From NCBI RefSeq assembly GCF_001945365.1, contig NZ_MSTQ01000002.1, forward strand, positions 372,001 through 436,000: a DNA stretch of 64,000 nucleotides, read 5' to 3'. A program made the translations under genes and the position numbers. Below, piece by piece: positions 16,892 to 23,541 of this stretch; within the stretch, counting starts at the first letter, position 1, and each line of letters begins with the position of its first letter. The notes below the pieces were generated by a model. That model saw only the letters and a program-made list of their open reading frames with translations, was not told the origin of the DNA and did not search any database. This DNA is from Pseudomonas reinekei. GTDB lineage: Bacteria; Pseudomonadota; Gammaproteobacteria; Pseudomonadales; Pseudomonadaceae.

Positions 16892-17784
16892 GAGCCAGGC
16901 ACCTACTGCTCGCAATCTCGATTACTGCAATATGGGGCTTGAATTTCTCGGTTATCAAACTGGGCCTCACCAGTGTTGACCCGCTGATTCTTGCTGGCAT
17001 TCGCTTCACGCTTTGCGCACTTCCAGCGATCTTTTTCATTCCGAAACCCGATGTGCAGTGGCGCTACCTCATTGGTTACGGTCTGGTCTTCGGTATCGGA
17101 CTTTGGGGCGTCGTTAACCTTGGTATTAAGTCTGGTCTTTCCGCAGGGATCGCTTCGCTTGTGCTTCAGTTCAGCGCATTTTTCACCATCCTGCTGGGCT
17201 CATGGATATTCAAGGAAGCGATTTCCCGCTACCAACTTGCGGGTATGGGTATCGCCTCCTGTGGTTTGTTGAGCATCATCTCAATTGTTGATGGGACAGT
17301 AACGACGGCCGGGCTGGTATTGGTGCTGATGGGAGCGGTCGCCTGGAGTGCAGCCAACGTGATCAACAAAAAAGCGAAGACCACCCAGGTCTTCGCTTTC
17401 CTGGTGTGGTCCAGTGCGTTTTCACCCATCCCTCTTTTCGCGCTGGATTACGCTGTTAACGGATCGACGGGTTACAGCGCACTGGTGAATCAACTCGACT
17501 ACCGCGCCGTCCTGTCGATCCTGTTCCAGGTCTACCCCAATACACTGTTCGGCTACTGGGTGTGGAATTCACTTCTGAAACGATATCCAGTGTCTACAGT
17601 CGCGCCTTTGTCGTTATTGGTGCCGGTATTCGGACTGCTTGGTTCAGTCATGATTTTCAGTGAGAGCCTGTCAGCCAACAAAATCGTTGCAGTGGTTCTA
17701 ATTGTGTCGGGTCTTGGCGTCGGCTTATACGGACAACGCGTCCTCAGTGCGGTGCTCAAGCGTTCTGACCGATGCCCATCGTGA
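16888..17784 (+). CDS. EamA/DMT family transporter
   Basis: This 298-residue protein has ten predicted membrane segments in two EamA repeats, beginning MRARHLLLAISITAIWGLNF, as in RhaT/YdcZ-like drug/metabolite transporters (close to the O-acetylserine/cysteine exporter EamA). The start overlaps the MFS stop as ATGA at 16888. Motifs GLSAGIASLVLQFSAFFTIL and TVAPLSLLVPVFGLLG are typical of the amino acid or purine exporter subgroup. The substrate is not known. Two exporters under one HxlR regulator suggest a response to a toxic compound. Confidence 0.85.
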   Translation: MRARHLLLAISITAIWGLNFSVIKLGLTSVDPLILAGIRFTLCALPAIFFIPKPDVQWRYLIGYGLVFGIGLWGVVNLGIKSGLSAGIASLVLQFSAFFTILLGSWIFKEAISRYQLAGMGIASCGLLSIISIVDGTVTTAGLVLVLMGAVAWSAANVINKKAKTTQVFAFLVWSSAFSPIPLFALDYAVNGSTGYSALVNQLDYRAVLSILFQVYPNTLFGYWVWNSLLKRYPVSTVAPLSLLVPVFGLLGSVMIFSESLSANKIVAVVLIVSGLGVGLYGQRVLSAVLKRSDRCPS

Positions 17785-17935
17785 TGTAACAGCATGAGCT
17801 GGAGATCTTCTGAACACTGCTGAAACCCACCATGGATTCAGACGATATAGATGACTGGCTAAAGGGTCGCCAGGTGCCCTTCGCGACAGGCAGCAATCGG
17901 CCACTTTGCGCTTGCTTTCAATGTCAGTTATGGGT

Positions 17936-17957
17936 CGATTCTGTTGAAAAAAGTCGG
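17936..17957 (+). repeat. End-like repeat copy a
   Basis: CGATTCTGTTGAAAAAAGTC(GG). It matches the complement of copy b (20018-20038) in all but one substitution and one inserted A, and copy c (22051-22070) in about 18 of 20 positions. These look like ends of related mobile elements. Confidence 0.65.
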
Positions 17958-18096
17958 ATTTTCAGCTGACCTGAACTCAGGCACGACCATCGCCTAAGAA
18001 CCGACTCACCACATTGAGTGGTTTCTCGGCCCTTCGTTGACCGTTTCTGCTCAGTTAGTGGGTTAATTTGAGGTTTTTTGCTTAGTGCAGGCGCAC

Positions 18097-19470
18097 CTAT
18101 CCCGTAACTGGCGGACCTTGGGATGTAAGTTTGGCCAGCCGTCGCAGGTTCTGCACCGCGGCCGCCAGTGTGAACTCATCGGTCGCGCCGCTCATGCCAC
18201 GTAGTCGCAAGCGATCCAGTTTCAGGATGCGCTTGAGGTGGGCGAACAACATTTCGACCTTCTTACGCTCGTGGCGAGAGCGCACGTACTCCGGCGTCGC
18301 TGCGATGCGCCGAGCCACATCACGAGCGGCTTCATGGACGCTGCGAGCGATTTTGCGAAACGCAGTGTTGGGGCAACACTTGGCCTTCATCGGACAGGCT
18401 ACGCAGTCGGCCTGTCTGGATCGGAAGATGATGGTGTTAGCTTTGGTGACGTGCGAACGCTCGTTTTTGAAGGCTCGCCATTCGCTGCGTAATACGTTGC
18501 CGGCTGGGCAGCGGTATTCCTCGGCCTCTTCATTCCAGTGGAAATCGTTACTCGAAAAGCTGTCGTTCTTGCGCTCGGTTTTGTCCCACACCGGCACATG
18601 CGGCTCGATGTTTTTTTCCTCCACCATCCAGGCCAGCATCGGCGCGGTACCGTAAGCGGTGTCGCCAATGAGGCCTTCCGGCTTGATGTCGAACTGCGCT
18701 TCGACCCGATCGATCATCGTCTTGGTGCTCTCGACCTCCGCTGTGCGATGAGCTGGTGTGGGTTCCACATCCACAATGACGCCGTGCTCGGTATCGATCA
18801 GATAATTCGTGGAATAAGCGTAGAACGCCGGGCCGCCTGGAGCAGCGGTCCAGCGAGCCTGAGGATCAGTCAGTGACAAACGCTTCGGCAGCGTTTCGGC
18901 CAAAGCATCTTCATCAAGTGCCTCAAGGTATTCACGTACAGCGCGGCTGCTCAGAGACGGATCGCTCCAGCTAACCGGTTCGTCACCCGGTACGCCGCGC
19001 TGCCGACTCGCATCCGCCTTGATGATGCTAGCGTCCACGGCAAACCCTTCGCCCTTGACCAAACCTGCGTCCATGCAGCGACGCAGCACCTCATTGAACA
19101 ACCAGCGAAACAGATCACGGTCCCGAAAACGGCCGTGCTTATTTTTGGAAAAGGTCGAGTGGTTGGGGACTTCATCTTCAAGGCTCAACCGGCAGAACCA
19201 GCGATACGCCAGGTTCAAATGGGTCTCTTCGCACAGCCGCCGTTCGGAGCGGATGCCATAGCAGTAGCCGACGATCAGCATGCGGATCATCAGTTCAGGA
19301 TCAATCGACGGACGCCCAATCGGGCTATAGAAATCGGTGAGGTAATGGCGTGGGTCGCTGAGATCAAGACACCGATCAATGCTGCGCAGAAGGTGATTGG
19401 CGGGAATGTGATCTTCAAGGTTGAACGAGTAAAACAGTCGTTCCTGCCCACTCGATAACTGTCCCTTCAT
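18097..19470 (-). CDS. IS1182 family transposase
   Basis: The 457-residue transposase has the family start MKGQLSSGQERLFYSFNLED, the N-terminal domain with RPSIDPELMIRMLIVGYCYG and NHSTFSKNKHGRF, a DDE/RNase-H catalytic core including AVDASIIKADASR and VDVEPTPAHR, and a C-terminal DUF772/DDE_Tnp_1_6 block with AHLKRILKLDRLRLRG. It appears full length and uninterrupted, so the element may be active. The start is the ATG at 19470; eight more codons are open upstream. It cuts and pastes the element. Its presence next to fosA and a scrambled ORF points to recent rearrangement. Confidence 0.9.
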   Translation of the reverse strand: MKGQLSSGQERLFYSFNLEDHIPANHLLRSIDRCLDLSDPRHYLTDFYSPIGRPSIDPELMIRMLIVGYCYGIRSERRLCEETHLNLAYRWFCRLSLEDEVPNHSTFSKNKHGRFRDRDLFRWLFNEVLRRCMDAGLVKGEGFAVDASIIKADASRQRGVPGDEPVSWSDPSLSSRAVREYLEALDEDALAETLPKRLSLTDPQARWTAAPGGPAFYAYSTNYLIDTEHGVIVDVEPTPAHRTAEVESTKTMIDRVEAQFDIKPEGLIGDTAYGTAPMLAWMVEEKNIEPHVPVWDKTERKNDSFSSNDFHWNEEAEEYRCPAGNVLRSEWRAFKNERSHVTKANTIIFRSRQADCVACPMKAKCCPNTAFRKIARSVHEAARDVARRIAATPEYVRSRHERKKVEMLFAHLKRILKLDRLRLRGMSGATDEFTLAAAVQNLRRLAKLTSQGPPVTG

Positions 19471-19558
19471 GCTGCGTGTTTCCCTGCTGACCAACGTAGA
19501 GATTTTGCCGCAGGCCAGATAGCAGAGCTACTTTTTCAATAAAATCAGACGAAAACGG

Positions 19559-19969
19559 TCAGTCAAAAAACTCCATACCTGCATACGGATGGCGCCGACA
19601 TTCCTCAAGCCTTGAAGCGAGGCTGCCTACATGCACTTCCAGACGATGCCCATCGGGATCCGAAAAATAAAACGAGTTACCTTCACTCGAATTGGATTTC
19701 CACTCAATAACGTTACGAAGCCGCAAGTAAGCGGTGACTTCTTCAAAATCATCCTGCCCCACCGAAAACGCATAGTGGGTGTAATCAGGCTGTTTTTCCG
19801 CCACACGACTCTCATCGAGAGACAGACAAAGCCAGAGATCACCGAGGGAAAGATAGGCCCCCGTCTCCCAGCGGGCAGCCAATCTAAACCCAGGTAGAGC
19901 CTCATAAAACTCAATGCTGCGAGAGAGGTTCACAACCGCCAACGTAAAATGATTCAAGCCAGTCAACAT
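19559..19969 (-). CDS. fosA: FosA fosfomycin resistance glutathione transferase
   Basis: This 136-residue vicinal-oxygen-chelate enzyme is clearly FosA. The start [12 protein letters not shown] holds His7 and Thr9, YTHYAFSV holds His65, and HRLEVHVG holds Glu111, the Mn(II) ligands. [20 protein letters not shown] is the potassium/substrate loop, and PYAGMEFFD is the family end. FosA opens the fosfomycin epoxide by adding glutathione. The ATG at 19969 matches the family start; an ATG six bases upstream at 19975 is too close to its GGA. It lies just upstream of the IS transposase on the same strand and inside end-like repeats at 17936 and 20018, suggesting acquisition with the element. Confidence 0.9.
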   Translation of the reverse strand: MLTGLNHFTLAVVNLSRSIEFYEALPGFRLAARWETGAYLSLGDLWLCLSLDESRVAEKQPDYTHYAFSVGQDDFEEVTAYLRLRNVIEWKSNSSEGNSFYFSDPDGHRLEVHVGSLASRLEECRRHPYAGMEFFD

Positions 19970-20017
19970 GAGCATCTATCCAGAATCAGTCCACGAGAAC
20001 GGTTGAGGATATCAACA

Positions 20018-20038
20018 TCGACTTTTTCAACACAATCG
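20018..20038 (-). repeat. End-like repeat copy b (inverted)
   Basis: On the complement this reads CGATTGTGTTGAAAAAGTCG(A), the inverted partner of copy a at 17936-17957. Copies a and b bracket the IS transposase and fosA. Confidence 0.65.
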
Positions 20039-20509
20039 GCCGATAGTGGTCATTCAAAGTGCCCATACAACACAAAGCACGAAACCTCTTGATCGCATCG
20101 GTGCAACGTTCCAGCACCTATCAAAAAGCTGATTCGCGACGTCAAGGTCACCGTCTGCCGATGATCTACAGCGGTGCTCCATCTCCAATCGTATATAGCC
20201 GGTTAGTTGATTTAAATCAGATCCGTTTGTAACGGCAGCGTGAAAACTCAGGCGACGTTGAAAAACGTTGCACGCCTGCTGCGGGAAAAGGCCCGGGCCC
20301 TCTCGACATTAGAGGAACTATCTGAATCCGCAGATATTGCTTTTGCCCACTGCAGCTCCATCGTTTGGCAGAGCAGCGATCTAGATGAGCTGGCAACCCT
20401 GCGAGCTCGAAAAACAACATCGATTCATCGGTACCCCGCGCATTCGGCACTACAACAACCTGCGAAAAATTAGCGTGCTCGGTGCAATTGTTCTTCAGGA
20501 GTAATAGCC
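20039..20509. other. Gap upstream of chimeric ORF
   Basis: This region of about 470 bases has no supported gene. A 77-codon frame at 20240-20473 lacks a recognisable domain. An Anr/FNR-like box at 20207-20221 is noted separately. The end carries a GGAG ribosome site for the ORF at 20510. Confidence 0.4.
20207..20221. promoter_or_regulatory. Anr/FNR-like box
   Basis: TTGATTTAAATCAG(A) matches the Anr/FNR consensus TTGATNNNNATCAA at nine of ten fixed positions. It lies about 290 bases upstream of the chimeric ORF. The identical 15 bases recur at 36626-36640. Confidence 0.45.
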
Positions 20510-22003
20510 ATGAACCGAACGGTTATGCTGCTCGCTGCCTCAATTATTTTTCTGTCATCAATTACAGCCTTTGCACAATCCAATCAACCCAACATCCTCG
20601 TTATCTGGGGGGATGACATCGGCATGGAAAATACCAGCTATAACAACCGCGGGATGATGGGTTACCAGACGCCAAACATCGACCGCATCGCCAGGGAAGG
20701 TTTGGGGTTCACTGATTATTACACCCAACAAAGCTGTACCGCAGGACGTGCAGCATTGACTGGCGGTTCCGTTCCCATTCGCAACGGCATGATCAAGATC
20801 GCGACGGCGAAAAATCCGAAAACCGGTAAGCGCTTTACCGAAATGACCTATCAACCCATGCTCGAACTGCTCGCCTACTTGCGCGAGAACGGTTTCAAGA
20901 CCTTCATCGTGGCAGGCGGTGGCATTGAGTTCATGCGGCCCTGGACCGAGCAGGTTTACGGTATCCCGCCAGAACAGATCACTGGCAGCAGCGTTAAGAC
21001 GACATTTGAACTGCGTGATGGCAAGCCGGTGCTCGTACGCCGGTCAGAACTCAATTTCAATGATGACAAGAGCGAGAAACCGGTCGGTATCAATCAGCAT
21101 ATTGGCCGCCGCCCTATCGCCGCTTTTGGTAACTCTCGCGGCGACAAAGAAATGCTGGAATATACGCAAGGCGGCAGCGGTGCGCGTTTCGAGTTGCTTG
21201 TGCTACACGACGATGCGACGCGCGAATTCGCCTATGGTCCGGCTCGTGGATTGCCGGACGTCAAACCGGGTGCTTTCCCAACCGAACTGGATGAGCAGGC
21301 GAAGTCGAGCGGTTGGACTGTAGTCAGCATGAAGAACGATTGGAAAACCGTTTTCCCGCCCGCACAGTCCAAGGTCACCGCCATCGATATCCTCCTGGAG
21401 CCAGACAGCACAATGCTCAAATACTCCGATGCCAATAACGCCCGACTGCTCGCTGTGTTCCCGAAAGGTTTCGCTCTGGATGCCGAGCACCGTCCACATG
21501 TAACACTGATTCAGCGATTCGTCCGCACGGAGGATCTCGACAAGGTCTATGCCGCTGCGGAGAAAGTCCTCGTCAGCGCCAACGTAAACGCCATGAAGCT
21601 GGAGGCGTTCAAGTACTACTACGCTCCCGCTGGAGCGGTCGGGGTCGCCGGAATTTGCGCGAAGCCAACGCCGGAAATCATCAAGCTGCAAGCGGACCTC
21701 ATTACTGCCGTGGAGCCTTTCACGGTTGAGTCCGGCTCTATCGGTGCTTTTACTGCAGCACATGACGATCCTGCTAGTGACGCGGCGCTCATCCAATACG
21801 TATCAACATTCGTCCCGAAGATGTCTGGTGAGAATTTCAATCCCCATGTGAGCACAGGCGTTGCACCTCGCGACTATCTCGACAAGATGAATGCCGAGCC
21901 GTTCCAGTCATTTGTTTTCTCGCCCACTGGCGCAGCGGTTTATCAGTTGGGGCCCTTCGGCACCGCTGCAAAAAAACTCAAAGCATGGAATCTGAAACCT
22001 TAA
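20510..22003 (+). CDS. Chimeric ORF: sulfatase start, HAD phosphatase end, 2H phosphoesterase
   Basis: One uninterrupted 497-residue frame holds parts of three families. Residues 1-98: signal peptide, then an arylsulfatase start with NQPNILVIWGDDIGMENTSY, TPNIDRIAREGL and the modification motif CTAGRAALTGG (Cys76). Residues 100-283: the back half of a HAD phosphatase, YQPMLELLAYLRENGFKTF, AGGGIEFMRPW, KPVGI and GNSRGD, ending GWTVVSMKNDWKTVFP. The DxD nucleophile region is missing. Residues 288-497: a 2'-5' RNA ligase-like 2H phosphoesterase with HVT at 330-332 and HVS at 446-448. The first two parts cannot be active alone; the third looks complete. It reads as fused relics of adjacent sulfatase-locus genes, exported by the sulfatase signal peptide. 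Confidence 0.75.
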   Translation: MNRTVMLLAASIIFLSSITAFAQSNQPNILVIWGDDIGMENTSYNNRGMMGYQTPNIDRIAREGLGFTDYYTQQSCTAGRAALTGGSVPIRNGMIKIATAKNPKTGKRFTEMTYQPMLELLAYLRENGFKTFIVAGGGIEFMRPWTEQVYGIPPEQITGSSVKTTFELRDGKPVLVRRSELNFNDDKSEKPVGINQHIGRRPIAAFGNSRGDKEMLEYTQGGSGARFELLVLHDDATREFAYGPARGLPDVKPGAFPTELDEQAKSSGWTVVSMKNDWKTVFPPAQSKVTAIDILLEPDSTMLKYSDANNARLLAVFPKGFALDAEHRPHVTLIQRFVRTEDLDKVYAAAEKVLVSANVNAMKLEAFKYYYAPAGAVGVAGICAKPTPEIIKLQADLITAVEPFTVESGSIGAFTAAHDDPASDAALIQYVSTFVPKMSGENFNPHVSTGVAPRDYLDKMNAEPFQSFVFSPTGAAVYQLGPFGTAAKKLKAWNLKP

Positions 22004-22050
22004 GACGATCAAAAGTAGTCGTAGTTATCTTCTGAGAGTCCGCCAGGGGG

Positions 22051-22070
22051 CGATTCTGTTGGAATAGTCG
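22051..22070 (+). repeat. End-like repeat copy c
   Basis: CGATTCTGTTGGAATAGTCG lies just after the chimeric ORF, in the same orientation as copy a at 17936. With copy a it brackets about 4.1 kb containing the IS, fosA and the chimera. Confidence 0.55.
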
Positions 22071-22240
22071 ACCCTGATTTGCACGGTAGAAAAGCACGCG
22101 TTTGAGATTCAAATGTTTACATCGAGCAGAGGGAACATCTGAATAATATGGCCCTGGGCCTAATAATCGGATCCTGTTCGGGCATGACGTGATCCGGACT
22201 TTTTCGACGGCAAGGCGTGGCATCGGCGTGCGGATTGTCT

Positions 22241-23368
22241 TCAGTGGATCTTTTTCCATTGATCATTGCTCATCGCCAAGCGAAACCCGAGATGCGACAT
22301 GGCATTCATAGGATCCGCCCCCTGCCTGGCACTGGTTCGAAAGCTCGTGCAGTAGCTGTCGCTACAAAGAAAAGATCCACCTCGAATCACACGCTGAGGC
22401 GCGTTGGCCGTTACTCCGAGCGCAGGGTCATAGCTGTCAGGCGGACCCATCGGGTTATATGAAACGCCGCCAGCGGACTGACGTTTGAGTTCAAGGTTAA
22501 AGGCATCAGTACGATACCAGTCGGCAACCCACTGCCAAACGTTCCCGGACATGTCGTACAGCCCGTACGCGTTAGGTTTGTAACTTCCTACCGGTTTGGT
22601 GCCAATCTTGAATTTATTACTGGACCCGATAATTGGAAACGGTTGTACCTCGTCCCAGGTATTGGCCATTTTTTGCCCCCCCGGCGTGAAGTCATTGCCC
22701 CACGCGTAGTCCGCTTGTTGCAGTCCGCCTCTTGCGGCGTATTCCCATTCAGCTTCGGTCAGCAGACGTTTATGTGCCCACTGCGCGTACGCCTTTGCAT
22801 CTTCATGCGAGACCTGCACGACCGGATGGTTTTCCTTGCCCTCGACGGTGCTGTCCGGTCCCAACGGGTGACGCCAGTCAGCCCCGGGAACAAATGCCCA
22901 CCACTGGCTGAAATCATCCAGGGGGATTGGCCGGTCCGTGCCCACGAAAACCAATGCGCCAGGCACCAGGACGCTGTCGTGCGGTTCTGGAGTACCGGCG
23001 GGTAGCTGCACTTTCAGATCGTCCCATTCAGGCTTGCGTTCGGCAGTGGTGACGTAACGGGTTTCAGCAATGAAGCGGGCGAAATCGGCATTAGTGACAT
23101 CATGACGGTCAATCCAGAAACCATCGAGCCGAACCTTGTGGGCAGGCCCCTCGCTAGGCTTCGCCTGCTTGTTATCGCTGCCCATCAAAAATTCGCCAGC
23201 AGGCATCCAGACCATCTCCGAGGGGCCATTATTTCCATCCCCCAGCGTCATCGGCGATGGATCACGAAGGTGTTGATACGCCGCGAGCGCCAAGCCGACA
23301 CTCAGGAGTCCGACTGCAACAATGGCAATGCCCCAGCGTTTGTTCTTGACCTGCATCTGCGCGTCCAT
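22241..23368 (-). CDS. Formylglycine-generating enzyme, membrane-anchored
   Basis: The protein (about 375 residues from the ATG at 23368; a TTG at 23413 is a weaker choice) has an N-terminal membrane anchor (RWGIAIVAVGLLSVGLALAA) and then a complete SUMF1/FGE domain. Recognisable blocks are MVWMPAGEFLMGSDN, FWIDRHDVTNADFARF, PVVQVSHEDAKAYAQWAHKR, LLTEAEWEYAARGG, YDMSGNVWQWVADWY and RVIRGGSFLCSDSYCTSFR. The last holds the two redox/copper cysteines spaced five apart. FGE oxidises the sulfatase CxPxR cysteine to formylglycine. It is divergent from the arylsulfatase at 23542, its obvious client. The anchor puts the domain in the periplasm, or at the membrane as the client emerges. Confidence 0.9.
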   Translation of the reverse strand: MDAQMQVKNKRWGIAIVAVGLLSVGLALAAYQHLRDPSPMTLGDGNNGPSEMVWMPAGEFLMGSDNKQAKPSEGPAHKVRLDGFWIDRHDVTNADFARFIAETRYVTTAERKPEWDDLKVQLPAGTPEPHDSVLVPGALVFVGTDRPIPLDDFSQWWAFVPGADWRHPLGPDSTVEGKENHPVVQVSHEDAKAYAQWAHKRLLTEAEWEYAARGGLQQADYAWGNDFTPGGQKMANTWDEVQPFPIIGSSNKFKIGTKPVGSYKPNAYGLYDMSGNVWQWVADWYRTDAFNLELKRQSAGGVSYNPMGPPDSYDPALGVTANAPQRVIRGGSFLCSDSYCTSFRTSARQGADPMNAMSHLGFRLAMSNDQWKKIH

Positions 23369-23541
23369 TGGTTTCTCAGCCAGCGAGGATTGTGCGGCCA
23401 ATCGCTGATCCAATGCATTTGGTAAGACTGGTTAAATTGACAAATATCAATAAAGGCAACACCAACACAGGCCACTTTTAATCGCGCACGTTCTCTGCCC
23501 GAGCGGCAACCCATCCGCAGCATTGTGTTCACCAGGTGCCA

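Larger units (their letters stand above)
17936..19546 (-). mobile_element. IS1182-type insertion sequence
   Basis: The element carries one transposase (18097-19470, minus strand). A candidate left end with CGATTCTGTTGAAAAAAGTC begins at 17936. A candidate right end, read on the complement as GATTTTATTGAAAAAGT, lies at 19530-19546. The two are imperfect inverted repeats sharing TTGAAAAA(A)GT. Another, better-matched copy of the end sequence is at 20018-20038, beyond fosA, so the true right border could lie there. I could not identify a target-site duplication. Confidence 0.55.

Noticed and set aside
20240..20473. 77-codon frame upstream of the chimeric ORF
   Set aside because: No ribosome site or domain, and an equally long frame lies on the other strand.
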